A stretch of 30,881 nt of DNA from Pseudomonadota bacterium (GTDB taxonomy: Bacteria; Pseudomonadota; Gammaproteobacteria; Pseudomonadales; Pseudomonadaceae): assembly GCA_023431055.1 (NCBI GenBank), contig JAEYXX010000077.1, positions 1 through 30,881 of the forward strand, in the 5' to 3' direction. Below the pieces are notes generated by a model, which was given only the letters and a program-made list of their open reading frames with translations, made no database searches and was not told the origin of the DNA. The first letter of the stretch is position 1, and every line of letters begins with the position of its first letter. Of this stretch, positions 15,313-23,629 are shown in pieces. The translations under genes and the position numbers were made by a program.

Positions 15313-16199
15313 GGGCATTGCTCGCGCAGCAGTTCCACCAGGGTGGCAGGGTCACGTTCCAGGTTGCCCTGGCTGCCGTGCAGGCGCATCAGCTGTGCGG
15401 CCAGGCCGCTCATGGGCGTCGCGCTGCCCTGCTCACGCGACAGCTTCACTGCGGTGTCGAGGTCCTTGAGCAGCGTGCGCACGTGCCACTTTATCGGCTC
15501 GAACTGGCTGGCGGCCATCTGCGGTGCAAGGATCTGCAGCGGCTTGGAGTCGGCGAAACCACCGGCCAGCGCCGGCGCAATCAGGCTGGCATCGACGCCA
15601 GAGCGCTCGGCCAGCGCCACCACTTCGGCGATCACCAGTGCGTTGCAGGCCACGATCATCTGGTTGCACACCTTGGTCACCTGCCCGGCGCCCACCTCGC
15701 CCATGCGCGTCAGACGCTGGCCCAGATGCGCCAGCACCGGGCGCACGCGCTCCACGTCCTCTTCGCGGCCGCCCGCCATGATTGCCAGCGTGCCGGACTC
15801 GGCGCCGGGCGTACCGCCGGACACAGGGGCATCCACCCAGCGCATGCCGGTGCGCGCCTCCAGTTCAGCGGCCATCTCACGGGTGGCCGCCGGTTCCAGG
15901 CTGGAGAAATCCACCAGCAACTGCCCCGGCCGCGCCCCCTCGACTATGCCGCCCGGGCCGAACACCACCTCGCGCACCACCTCGGTATTGGCCAGGCAGA
16001 GCATCACCACGCTGGCATCGCGGCACAGCTCGGCGGGGTTCTGCACGCGATGCGCGCCCTGCTCCAGCAGCGGCGCGCACTTGTCCGGCGTGCGGTTCCA
16101 AAGGGTCAGCGGGTAGCCTGCGGCGAGCAGGCGGCGGGTCATCGGCAGGCCCATCAGGCCGATCCCGGCAAAGGCCAGGGCGGGCAGCGCAGCGGTCAT
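15309..16199 (-). CDS. NAD(P)-dependent beta-hydroxyacid dehydrogenase (tartronate semialdehyde reductase-like)
   Basis: A 296-aa member of the 3-hydroxyisobutyrate dehydrogenase family. The Rossmann start LAFAGIGLMGLPMTRRLLAAG, the substrate motif VDAPVSGGTPGAESGTLAIM and the catalytic-lysine block GAGQVTKVCNQM are intact. With Hyi downstream it would reduce tartronate semialdehyde to glycerate, or act in tetronate metabolism (LtnD-like). ATG at 16199 follows TGGAG; its stop overlaps the hyi start. In P. aeruginosa the nbdA locus carries a similar gene (PA3312 from memory), which suggests conserved linkage to the ABC transporter next door, although that operon is divergent. Confidence 0.87.
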   Translation of the reverse strand: MTAALPALAFAGIGLMGLPMTRRLLAAGYPLTLWNRTPDKCAPLLEQGAHRVQNPAELCRDASVVMLCLANTEVVREVVFGPGGIVEGARPGQLLVDFSSLEPAATREMAAELEARTGMRWVDAPVSGGTPGAESGTLAIMAGGREEDVERVRPVLAHLGQRLTRMGEVGAGQVTKVCNQMIVACNALVIAEVVALAERSGVDASLIAPALAGGFADSKPLQILAPQMAASQFEPIKWHVRTLLKDLDTAVKLSREQGSATPMSGLAAQLMRLHGSQGNLERDPATLVELLREQCP

Positions 16200-16262
16200 C
16201 GAACGGCTCCAGGCAGTTGGCATCGAGGCAGCATCTTAACCTCGGTTTCGCCATCTGCGTGC

Positions 16263-16290
16263 TGCAAGGGCAGCGCCAGGCCACTATACT
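16263..16290 (+). promoter_or_regulatory. Candidate promoter of the ABC operon
   Basis: TATACT (16285-16290) is a good -10 element, 38 bases before the binding-protein ATG. TGCAAG at 16263-16268, 16 bases upstream, is a weak -35. It lies in the 129-bp gap between the divergent reductase and transporter operons. Confidence 0.4.
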
Positions 16291-16328
16291 TCGCGCGCCT
16301 TCCCCGCTATTGAACCGGAGAATCCGAC

Positions 16329-17180
16329 ATGTTCAAGAACACCCTGGCTCTCGCCGCTGGCATCGCTCTGTCCGTATCCGCCGTATTCGCGCAAGCCGCC
16401 GATGTCCTCAAGGTCTCGGCCATCCCCGACGAAGCCCCCACCGAGCTGCTGCGCAAGTTCAAGCCGCTGGGCGCGTACCTGGAGCAGGAGCTGGGCATGA
16501 AGGTTGAGTTCGTGCCGGTGGCCGACTACGCCGCGGTGGTCGAGGCCTTGGCCGCCGACCGCATAGACATGGCCTGGCTGGGCGGCTTCACCTTCGTCCA
16601 GGCACGCCTGAAGACCGGCAATGCCGTACCGCTGGTACAGCGCGAACAGGATGCCGAATTCACCAGCAAGTTCATCACCTCCGATCCGGCGGTGAAATCG
16701 CTGCAGGACCTCAAGGGCAAGACCTTCGCCTTCGGCTCGGTGTCTTCCACCTCCGGCAGCCTGATGCCGCGCTACTTCATGCTGCAGGACGGCATCAAAC
16801 CGGAAGAGTTCTTCAGCCGCGTGGCCTATTCCGGCGCACACGATGCGACTGTCGCCTGGGTGCAGGCCGGCAAGGCCGATGGCGGCGTGCTCAATGCCTC
16901 GGTGTGGCAGAAGCTGGTCGATGCCAAGAAGGTCGACACCGACAAGGTCAAGGTGATCGCCACTACCCCCACCTACTACGATTACAACTGGACCGTACGC
17001 GGCAACCTCGACGCCGATCTGCAGGCGAAGATCAAGGCTGCCTTCCTCGCCCTCGACCCGGCCAAGCCCGAGCAGAAGGCGATTCTCGACCTGCAGGCCG
17101 CCAGCCGCTTCATCGACACCAAGCCTGAGAACTACGAAGGGATCGAGGAAGCCGCTCGCGCCGCCGGCCTGTTGAAGTGA
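16329..17180 (+). CDS. PhnD-like substrate-binding protein (putative selenate ABC transporter)
   Basis: A 283-aa periplasmic binding protein of the PhnD family. The N-terminus [24 protein letters not shown] is a signal peptide, cleaved after AQA or QAA. The mature part shows [47 protein letters not shown] and YFMLQDGI, which match what I remember of proteins annotated as putative selenate ABC transporter components (a TIGRFAM family built on linkage with selenium genes). That substrate is a genome-context prediction, and phosphonate, phosphite or another oxyanion is possible. ATG at 16329 follows CCGGAGAA. The stop overlaps the ATPase start, so it is the first gene of a four-gene operon. Confidence 0.88.
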   Translation: MFKNTLALAAGIALSVSAVFAQAADVLKVSAIPDEAPTELLRKFKPLGAYLEQELGMKVEFVPVADYAAVVEALAADRIDMAWLGGFTFVQARLKTGNAVPLVQREQDAEFTSKFITSDPAVKSLQDLKGKTFAFGSVSSTSGSLMPRYFMLQDGIKPEEFFSRVAYSGAHDATVAWVQAGKADGGVLNASVWQKLVDAKKVDTDKVKVIATTPTYYDYNWTVRGNLDADLQAKIKAAFLALDPAKPEQKAILDLQAASRFIDTKPENYEGIEEAARAAGLLK

Positions 17181-17977
17181 GCGTCGCCCTGCGTGGCGTG
17201 GGCCTGGCCCACGCCAACGGCAAGGTTGCGCTGGAAAATATCGATCTCGAGGTCAGCCCCGGCGAACGGGTAGCCATCATCGGCCCCTCCGGCGCCGGCA
17301 AGACCACCCTGCTGCGTCTGCTGGCCACCAGCCTGCAACCTACGCGCGGCGAGCTCGACCTGCTGCAGCACAACCCCTGGCGCCTGGCTGCCCGCCAGCG
17401 CCAGCGTCTGCGCGCACGCATCGGTCTGATCCACCAGGCACCGCCACTGCCGCCGCGTCAGCGCGTGGTCACCGCCGTGCTGGCCGGCAAGCTGGGACAG
17501 TGGTCATTGGCCAAGGGCCTGCTCAACCTGCTGCACCCGCTGGATGCCGGCGGTGCCCAGGCCGCCCTGGCGCGCCTGGATATCGCCGACAAGCTCTATC
17601 AACGCTGCGACCAGCTCTCCGGCGGCCAGTTGCAGCGCGTAGGCATTGCCCGCGTGCTGTACCAGGCGCCGGAGCTGATCCTCGCCGACGAACCGGTCTC
17701 GGCCATGGACCCGGTGCTGGCCGGCCACACCCTGGCCGTGCTCAACCGCGAGGCCGCCGAGCGCGGCATGCCCCTGCTGGCCAGCCTGCATGCCGTCGAC
17801 CTGGCGCTGGCGCATTTCCCCCGCATCGTTGGCATTCGCGATGGGCGCATCGCCTTCGACCTGCCGGCCAGTGAGGTGCAGCCTGCCCAGCTGGAAGCGC
17901 TCTACATGAACGAGCAGCTGCAGGCCACGCCCAACTCGCCCGTACAGCCGCAACCGGTGCATATACCGCGATGCTGA
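17177..17977 (+). CDS. ABC transporter ATP-binding protein (PhnC-like)
   Basis: A 266-aa ABC ATPase that powers the importer. Walker [11 protein letters not shown]-loop region [12 protein letters not shown], signature LSGGQLQR, Walker B LILADEP and the switch His in SLHAVD are all present. It starts at GTG 17177, overlapping the previous stop as GTGA. Its own stop overlaps the first permease start by 7 bp. The tight packing implies one transcript and coupled translation. Cytoplasmic face of the inner membrane. Confidence 0.9.
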   Translation: MSVALRGVGLAHANGKVALENIDLEVSPGERVAIIGPSGAGKTTLLRLLATSLQPTRGELDLLQHNPWRLAARQRQRLRARIGLIHQAPPLPPRQRVVTAVLAGKLGQWSLAKGLLNLLHPLDAGGAQAALARLDIADKLYQRCDQLSGGQLQRVGIARVLYQAPELILADEPVSAMDPVLAGHTLAVLNREAAERGMPLLASLHAVDLALAHFPRIVGIRDGRIAFDLPASEVQPAQLEALYMNEQLQATPNSPVQPQPVHIPRC

Positions 17978-18798
17978 GCACTGCCCCACGCGACCCCGCC
18001 GCCCTGCCGCGCCTGCTGATCACCGCGCTGGCGCTGCTGCTGTTGTGGCCCGGCCTGAGCCTGAGCGAGCTGGACCTGGCCGTACTGGTCGATGGCGACA
18101 ACACCCGCGCCATGGGTAACTTCCTCGCCGGCTTCTGGCCGCCTGCGCACGACGCCGAGTTCCTCACCCTGCTCGGCCGCGCCACCCTGGAAACCCTGGC
18201 CATCGCCACCGCTGGCATGAGCCTGGCGCTGCTGATCGCCATTCCCGCCGCGCTGCTGGCCAGTCGCGCGCTGTCGCTGTCGGCCGTGCACCGCGGTGGC
18301 CGCCCGGCCTGGTGGGCAAATCTGGCGCGCTGGCCGGTGCGCGGGCTGCTGATCTTCCTGCGCAGCGTGCCGGAAATCGTCTGGGCGCTGCTGTTCGTCC
18401 GCGCCGTCGGCCTCGGCCCCACCGCCGGGGTGCTGGCCATCGCCATCACCTACGCCGGCATGCTGGGCAAGGTGTATGCGGAAATCTTCGAGTCGGTCGA
18501 TGCCCGCCCGGCCCGCGCGCTACTGGGTGCCGGCAGCAGCCGCCTGGCCGCCTTCGCCTACGGCGTACTGCCGAATGCCGCCGGGGAAATGCTCTCCTAC
18601 ACCGTGTACCGCTGGGAATGCGCCATCCGCGCCTCGGTGGTGATGGGCTTCGTCGGCGCCGGCGGGCTGGGCCAGCAGATCGACCTGTCGCTGCGCATGT
18701 TCGCCGGCGGTGAAGTGGCGAGCATGCTGCTCACCTTCCTCTTGCTGGTGCTATTGGCCGACCAGTTCAGCCGTCTGCTGCGCGCGAGGCTGACATGA
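17971..18798 (+). CDS. ABC transporter permease 1 (PhnE-like)
   Basis: A 275-aa inner-membrane permease with about six hydrophobic helices. The PhnE-type coupling loop is clear: [21 protein letters not shown], followed by [38 protein letters not shown] precedes it. ATG at 17971 overlaps the ATPase stop, and the end overlaps the second permease as ATGA (18795-18798). The first 20 residues are polar ([16 protein letters not shown]) and cytoplasmic. The two permeases resemble each other throughout and probably arose by duplication; they would form the heterodimeric channel. Confidence 0.9.
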   Translation: MLSTAPRDPAALPRLLITALALLLLWPGLSLSELDLAVLVDGDNTRAMGNFLAGFWPPAHDAEFLTLLGRATLETLAIATAGMSLALLIAIPAALLASRALSLSAVHRGGRPAWWANLARWPVRGLLIFLRSVPEIVWALLFVRAVGLGPTAGVLAIAITYAGMLGKVYAEIFESVDARPARALLGAGSSRLAAFAYGVLPNAAGEMLSYTVYRWECAIRASVVMGFVGAGGLGQQIDLSLRMFAGGEVASMLLTFLLLVLLADQFSRLLRARLT

Positions 18799-19556
18799 GA
18801 GCCGGCAATCTGATCCTGCTCGCCGCCCTCCTCGCTGCGGTGGTCGCCTCGTTCCTCTATCTGGGCATCGACCTCGGCGCCCTGGTCGCGGGCGACAGCC
18901 TGGCGCAGATGGGCCAGTACGCCAGCGGCTTCCTGCAACCGGACTTCTCCAGCGCGCACCTGCAGGCCATTGGCCGCGGCGCGCTGGAAACCCTGGCCAT
19001 GTCCGCCATCGGTACATTGCTCGCCGCCCTGCTCGGCCTGGCCCTGGCACTGCCGGCCGCCGGGCGCTTCGGCGGTATCGCCCTGCACGCCACACGCCTG
19101 CTGCTCAATGCCCTGCGCGCCATCCCCGAACTGGTCTGGGCGGCGCTGATGGTGCTGGCTGCCGGCCTGGGCCCCAACGCCGGCACCCTGGCCCTGGCCC
19201 TGCACACCGCAGGCGTGCTCGGCCGCCTGTTCGCAGAAGCGCTGGAAAACACCCCACGCGAACCGGCCGACGCCATCCGCGAAAGCGGCGGCGGGCGCAT
19301 GGTCGCCTTCTGCTACGGCACCCTGCCCGGCGTCTGGCCGCAACTGGTGGCCTACACCCTGTACCGCTGGGAGAACAACATCCGCATGGCCAGCGTACTC
19401 GGCTTCGTCGGCGCCGGCGGCCTGGGGCAGATGCTCTACATGTCGCTCAGCCTGTTCCAGGAGGCGCAAGCGGCCACGGTGATCCTGGCCATGCTCGTGC
19501 TGGTGCTGGCGGTGGATGCCTTGAGTGGCTGGGCACGGCAACGCTGGGTGAGCTGA
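18795..19556 (+). CDS. ABC transporter permease 2 (PhnE-like)
   Basis: A 253-aa permease, the last gene of the operon. It repeats the plan of permease 1: LGIDLGALVAGDS near the start, ARLRAIPELVWAALMV-like helix (ALRAIPELVWAALMVLAAGLGP), then DAIRESGGGRMVAFCYGTLPG and [24 protein letters not shown]. About six membrane helices. Its ATG at 18795 overlaps permease 1's TGA. No clear terminator follows in the 145 bp before the sua5-type gene. Confidence 0.9.
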   Translation: MRAGNLILLAALLAAVVASFLYLGIDLGALVAGDSLAQMGQYASGFLQPDFSSAHLQAIGRGALETLAMSAIGTLLAALLGLALALPAAGRFGGIALHATRLLLNALRAIPELVWAALMVLAAGLGPNAGTLALALHTAGVLGRLFAEALENTPREPADAIRESGGGRMVAFCYGTLPGVWPQLVAYTLYRWENNIRMASVLGFVGAGGLGQMLYMSLSLFQEAQAATVILAMLVLVLAVDALSGWARQRWVS

Positions 19557-19701
19557 ACGCCTGTCTGACCAGCCTGCGCCCCACGCTGATCGGAACGAGT
19601 GGCCCGGATCGGCCGCCAAGGGGCATGGCAATCGCGGACAATTAACCGCAGAATTGCCGCCAGCCGAGCCCTGACGACCAACCAAAAGCCTTCTGTTGCG
19701 C

Positions 19702-20646
19702 ATGCCCTATATCACCGACAACGTTCCCCAGTGTGCCGACCGCCTGCGCGCCGGCCATCTGGTCGCCCTGCCCACCGAAACCGTTTACGGCCTGGCAGCC
19801 GATGCACGCCAGGATGCAGCGGTGCAGCAGGTGTTCGCACTCAAGGGGCGACCGAGCAGCAATCCGCTGATCGTCCATCTGCAGAGCGCCGCTCAGGCCA
19901 GCCAATGGGCCGCAGAAATACCGCCTGCGGCGCAGCGCCTGATGGCCGCCTTCTGGCCTGGCCCGCTGACGCTGGTGCTGCCTGCCCGAGACGATGTCTC
20001 GCGCATCGTCACCGCCGGGCAGGACAGCGTGGCGCTGCGGGTACCCGCGCATCCCCAGGCGCAGGCCCTGCTGGCGGCGTTCGGTGGCGGGCTGGTCGCG
20101 CCGTCTGCCAACCGTTACATGTCGATCAGCCCGACCAGCGCAGCGCATGTGGCGCAGCAGTTCCCTGACAGCGACCTGTGGATTCTCGATGGTGGGGCCT
20201 GTCAGGTGGGACTGGAATCCAGCATCGTCAGCCTGCTGCCGGGCGACAGTCCGCGCCTGCTGCGCCGCGGCATGCTGAGTCAGAGCGACCTCGAAGCGGC
20301 ATTGGGTCAACCCCTGGAGAACCGGGACGGCGGCGTACGCGCCCCCGGCCAGCACCATCGCCACTACGCGCCCGGTACCACCACGCTGGCCTTCGTACGG
20401 GTGCCGAACGAGGCCCTGGCATCACCGCGTCATGGCTGGATCTGGTGCGGCCAGGCGCAGCCCAGCGCAGGCCCGGCGATAGACCTCGGCAATCAGCCGC
20501 AGGCTTATGCCGCGCGGCTGTACGCGGCGCTCTATCAACTCGACGCCCAGGGCCTGGAGCGTCTGTACATCCAGCTGCCACCGCAGCAAGACGCGTGGGC
20601 CGCGGTGCACGACCGCCTGGCCCGCGCCAGCCAGCGCCTGGAATGA
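19702..20646 (+). CDS. sua5: Sua5-type L-threonylcarbamoyladenylate synthase
   Basis: A 314-aa two-domain enzyme that makes threonylcarbamoyl-AMP from threonine, bicarbonate and ATP, the first step of t6A37 in tRNAs reading ANN codons. The YrdC domain (about 8-200) shows LPTETVYGLAADA, ALKGRPSSNPLIVH, PGPLTLVL, VALRVPAHP, LVAPSANRYMSISPT, and ESSIVSL, with RRGML at its end. The C-terminal Sua5 domain (about 215-314) carries SPGQHHRHYAP-like APGQHHRHYAPG. Being longer than TsaC (about 190 aa) identifies the Sua5 type. ATG at 19702 is preferred; TTG two codons upstream is possible, and neither has a strong ribosome binding site. Cytoplasmic. Confidence 0.92.
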   Translation: MPYITDNVPQCADRLRAGHLVALPTETVYGLAADARQDAAVQQVFALKGRPSSNPLIVHLQSAAQASQWAAEIPPAAQRLMAAFWPGPLTLVLPARDDVSRIVTAGQDSVALRVPAHPQAQALLAAFGGGLVAPSANRYMSISPTSAAHVAQQFPDSDLWILDGGACQVGLESSIVSLLPGDSPRLLRRGMLSQSDLEAALGQPLENRDGGVRAPGQHHRHYAPGTTTLAFVRVPNEALASPRHGWIWCGQAQPSAGPAIDLGNQPQAYAARLYAALYQLDAQGLERLYIQLPPQQDAWAAVHDRLARASQRLE

Positions 20647-20704
20647 ACTCAGTCAGTGCCGCTGCCAGGCTCATCTTGCCGGCAGGAGCGCGAGGCGGTC
20701 TGGC

Positions 20705-21193
20705 CTAGCGACCGCGCATGTTCTTCTTCTGCAAGATGTCCGAGGCTTCGTTGTAGGCGCTCTGGAAGGCCTCGCTGCTGATCCAGGCCACGGCAGCATC
20801 TTCGTCTTCCCCATGGAAGATGGCGCGATAGACGATCAACAGGCCCATCATGAAATCGGTGGCGGCCTCCTGCGATTCTTCCGCGACTACCAGTTCCAGC
20901 ACCGGGTACTGCAGGAATACCAGGCACAGGGCAAGCAGGCTGATGCCTTCGCCGGCCTTCATGGCCTGGAACAGGTCATCGAAATGCGCGGGGTCGAAGC
21001 CGTTTTCCTCGATGTCCTTGAAATCGAAGGTGGCGAGGTCGATCTCGACATCATCGAAGGGTTCGTTGATGAAGGGATTGGCCAAAATCGGGTGGACGAC
21101 GTTGGCCTGCGGCTTGGGCTTGCCCATACGGTTCTGCTTGGCCTTGGTTTTGGCCCGCTGGGCGCGTTTCTTCTGTTTGTCTGCGGATGCCAT
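20705..21193 (-). CDS. Conserved hypothetical protein, 162 aa
   Basis: Not recognised by family name. The first 40 residues are strongly basic (ASADKQKKRAQRAKTKAKQNR), suggesting nucleic-acid or ribosome contact. The rest is acidic and helical, with a hydrophobic middle (ISLLALCLVFLQYPVLELVVAEE) that is probably buried rather than membrane-spanning. ATG at 21193 follows GAGGA; an upstream frame start at 21226 has no such signal. It is convergent with the sua5-type gene (58-bp gap) and divergent from the dioxygenase gene. I infer a cytoplasmic protein of unknown role. Confidence 0.75.
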   Translation of the reverse strand: MASADKQKKRAQRAKTKAKQNRMGKPKPQANVVHPILANPFINEPFDDVEIDLATFDFKDIEENGFDPAHFDDLFQAMKAGEGISLLALCLVFLQYPVLELVVAEESQEAATDFMMGLLIVYRAIFHGEDEDAAVAWISSEAFQSAYNEASDILQKKNMRGR

Positions 21194-21373
21194 GGGGCGG
21201 TCCTCGTTCGGTACAGCCATGTGCATGGCGCGGAAAATTCAGGCGCCATTGTATTCAGTCTTCGATAACCTGCGGCTGATTTTGCAGACGGAGAGTCACG
21301 CGTTGAAGAACAGGCTTGCCTCTTTAGCCTTCAGCTGTTTTCTTCGAGCCACATGGATGACGGGAACCTGAGC

Positions 21374-22054
21374 ATGACTGAGCGCGAACAACTCCACCTC
21401 GATGGCTATGCATTGCTGCGTCAGGCGGTTCCTGCCGAGTGGCTGGATGAGTTGCGCAGCCTGTTCGACACGCGCATTACCCCCTCAAATCAATGGCCGG
21501 TACCGCGCGGCGCCGACTGGCATCACTCGCGGCTGGATGACCACGCCATGATTCAGGCCGTATGCCGCCTGCCGCAGCTGCTGGCCGTGGTCGGCGCGCT
21601 GATCGGCGAACGCTTCTTCCTGGCCCAGGTGGAGGGCCGCGAGCCACTGGCTGGAGGCGGTCATCAGCAACTGCACCGCGATCTCTCGATACAGCGCCCA
21701 GGTGATATCGCCAATGCCATGGTCTACTTCGACGACTATGGCCCGGACAACGGCGCTACGCGTATCGTCCCGGGCAGCCACCGTCCGTATGCCGACGAGC
21801 CGCCATTCGACTTCAACGACGAGTCCCGCTCGGTGCAACTTGCGGGTGCGGCCGGCGACATCCTGGTGTTCGACGTGGACCTGATACACGCCGGCAGCCT
21901 GAACCGGCTCGGCACACGTCGCCGCTCGATCCTGATCAGCTACTTCGCCGAGCCACTGTATGCGTCCTATCTGGAAACACGCAGCCTGCGAGGGATTCGC
22001 ATGGACGCCAGCGAACGCTTCGAATCTGCAGATTTTTTCTTGAGGCATGGGTGA
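21374..22054 (+). CDS. Phytanoyl-CoA dioxygenase (PhyH) family oxygenase
   Basis: A 226-aa Fe(II)/2-oxoglutarate dioxygenase of the PhyH family, hydroxylating an unknown small molecule. The iron triad is visible: HRD in QQLHRDLSIQ and the distal His in DLIHAGSLNR, with the 2-oxoglutarate Arg in RRRSILISYF. NGATRIVPGSHRP is the usual family turn. ATG at 21374 (MTEREQLHLDGYALLR) fits the family start; ATG at 21353 would add seven residues. It resembles ectoine-hydroxylase-like relatives but I cannot assign the substrate. Monocistronic, in a region followed by decayed genes. Confidence 0.85.
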   Translation: MTEREQLHLDGYALLRQAVPAEWLDELRSLFDTRITPSNQWPVPRGADWHHSRLDDHAMIQAVCRLPQLLAVVGALIGERFFLAQVEGREPLAGGGHQQLHRDLSIQRPGDIANAMVYFDDYGPDNGATRIVPGSHRPYADEPPFDFNDESRSVQLAGAAGDILVFDVDLIHAGSLNRLGTRRRSILISYFAEPLYASYLETRSLRGIRMDASERFESADFFLRHG

Positions 22055-22135
22055 GCAAGGCGGTTACCAGATGATGGGCCGGCGACATGGGCATTCCTAC
22101 TCCTGAACGAGCGATGAATCGCTACAAACACCGCA

Positions 22136-22271
22136 ATGCTGACGATGACGCCTCCGCAGGGCGAGCTGGCATGCTTCATCCAGCCGGAGGACGTGGCGGA
22201 ACTGGCGTTCTCTGCCAGCCCGGCGCCCGCTCGATCACCGAGCCGACATGGCCATCGATCAGGGCGTGTCA
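22136..22271 (+). pseudogene. Possible SDR C-terminal remnant
   Basis: One frame reads CFIQPEDVAELAF, the usual phrase near the C-terminus of short-chain dehydrogenases. A second frame continues ARSITEPTWPS, close to the SDR ending SITELTLWPS. A frameshift near 22230 would join them. No upstream Rossmann domain is present, so this is at most a fragment. The exact limits are uncertain, and chance resemblance is possible. Confidence 0.35.
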
Positions 22272-22276
22272 GCCGG

Positions 22277-23026
22277 TCACTGATCGGCTTGCCGCTCGTA
22301 TTGGCGCTGGATGCGCGCCAACTCCCCCGAGCGGCGCAACCTGGCCAGGGCAGCGGCCCAAGCCGCAACCAGCGCATCGTCGCTATCGCGGCTGAAGGCG
22401 ATGTACAACGAGGAGCGATACAGCTCGATGGGCACCCGCCTGAGGGTACCGGGGGCGATGCCCAGTTGGCGGCTGTAATAGACCACACCGGCATCGGTAT
22501 CTCCGACGATCAGTTCGGTGCGCCCGGCCAGGAGCATGCGATAGAGCTGATGGCTCTCGGCTGCACTCTTGTCGAGATTCCCGAACCCCAGCGATTCGAG
22601 CACTCTCGGTACCAGGCCGGCGTGACGCGTGGTGACCTGCGGCGCGCGCATCAGTTGCTCAAGGGAGGTAATCGGCGTGGCCGTGCTGGCCAACTGATAA
22701 GGATGGATGGACTCCTCCACGATCGGCCCGACCCACTTGTACAGCGGCTCACGCTCGGGCGTGCGAAACAGCGAGTACATGATGGTTCTGGGACGGTTCT
22801 GCAGCGCGTAGGTGGCGCGCATGGTCGGCAACAGCTCGACCTCGAAATCATCCCCGGTGAGCGCCATGATGGCCCGCACGACCTCCGTCGACATGCCGGT
22901 GAGCTGGCCGTTTTCCTCATAGTTGTACGGCGCCCACTCCTCGGTGACGAGCTGATAGGGCTCGGCATTGGCAAAGTTACCGAGCAGCAAAATGAACACA
23001 ACAGCTGCAAGTGGCAAAGGCGTCAC
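22277..23026 (-). CDS. Periplasmic solute-binding protein (SBP_bac_3)
   Basis: A 249-aa family-3 binding protein. The N-terminus TPLPLAAVVFILLLGNFANAEP is a signal peptide with likely cleavage after ANA. The mature start YQLVTEEWAPYNYEENGQLTGMSTEVVRA and the IVGDTDAGVVYYSR block fit the amino-acid-binding type, as in many orphan proteins of Pseudomonas. No permease or ATPase is near. The start is GTG at 23026 with only a weak GGTGA upstream. It is a second, diverged orphan of the type at 9854. Confidence 0.83.
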   Translation of the reverse strand: MTPLPLAAVVFILLLGNFANAEPYQLVTEEWAPYNYEENGQLTGMSTEVVRAIMALTGDDFEVELLPTMRATYALQNRPRTIMYSLFRTPEREPLYKWVGPIVEESIHPYQLASTATPITSLEQLMRAPQVTTRHAGLVPRVLESLGFGNLDKSAAESHQLYRMLLAGRTELIVGDTDAGVVYYSRQLGIAPGTLRRVPIELYRSSLYIAFSRDSDDALVAAWAAALARLRRSGELARIQRQYERQADQ

Positions 23027-23117
23027 GAAATCACCAGGAAGCGTGGAAGTGATTGGAGCGAGAGTTGGAACGTGCCTTCGTCCAGCATAGCGCTTAACCG
23101 GCGTGAATGGCTGAGCA

Positions 23118-23131
23118 CTAACGCTCGTTAG
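23118..23131. promoter_or_regulatory. TetR-type palindromic operator
   Basis: CTAACG-CT-CGTTAG is a perfect 14-bp palindrome, of the form many TetR-family repressors of oxidoreductase genes recognise. It lies 58 bases upstream of the first codon of the Old Yellow Enzyme remnant and about 90 bases upstream of the binding-protein GTG on the other strand. No TetR gene remains in the window. Confidence 0.45.
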
Positions 23132-23188
23132 CCAAACGCATGCAAATGGTTAAGTCTGGCTCCTCTTCGTTTCGCGCAGGGCATCCCC

Positions 23189-23557
23189 ATGAACACCGAC
23201 GAACTGGCGCAGCACTTCGTCCAGACGGCACAACTCGCCGAACGCGCTGGGCTCAACGGTGTGCAGATTCACGCTGCGCATGGCTACCGGTTCAGCCAGC
23301 TTCTCTCGCCACTGAGCTGCCCGCGCAGCGACCAGTAAGGCGTCTCGCTGGAAAATCGCGCACGCCTGCCGGAGGAGATCGCCAAGCTGCGCCGTGGCGG
23401 TCAAGCTCAACTCGGCAGTGCCCCTCAGTTGCCATCGATCACCTGGAGTAACAAGGTGCTGGCCTCGCTGGCCAACATGGCACGGGTCCAGTATCAGTTG
23501 CGCAAGCTGACCCAGGACCAGAGCCCCCACCCGGCGTATCGCCCTCCTGGGCACTGA
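23189..23557 (+). pseudogene. Old Yellow Enzyme (NADH:flavin oxidoreductase) remnant
   Basis: One frame runs through: TAQLAERAGLNGVQIHAAHGYRFSQLLSPL, the FMN-barrel core with the HAAHGY motif, then SDQ, a TAA stop at 23336-23338, then GVSLENRARLPEEIA. OYE family members read SDQYGGSLENRAR here, so the stop replaces a tyrosine codon. Directly after KLR the sequence jumps to RGGQAQLGSAPQLP and a C-terminal tail (SNKVLASLANMARVQYQLRKL). The front of the barrel and a large internal section (roughly 150 residues) are missing. The gene is dead; the ATG at 23189 is internal to the original protein. Confidence 0.75.
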
Positions 23558-23579
23558 TGACCCAGCAAGTACAGGACAT

Positions 23580-23613
23580 CTGCATCCAGCGCCGATATCG
23601 GCGCTGGATGCAG
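23580..23613. repeat. 34-bp perfect palindrome
   Basis: CTGCATCCAGCGCCGAT is followed immediately by its exact reverse complement (centre between 23596 and 23597). The stem of up to 17 bp would be very stable. It sits between the OYE remnant and the convergent MBL-fold gene, so it may be a bidirectional terminator, but it has no T-run. Confidence 0.8.
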
Positions 23614-23629
23614 AGGCGCCTGCTGATAC

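Noticed and set aside
14710..16313. Long plus-strand open frames across the hyi and reductase genes
   Set aside because: Both are antisense to well-supported enzymes; the sequences are low-complexity His/Gln/Ala/Arg-rich, typical of antisense frames in GC-rich DNA.
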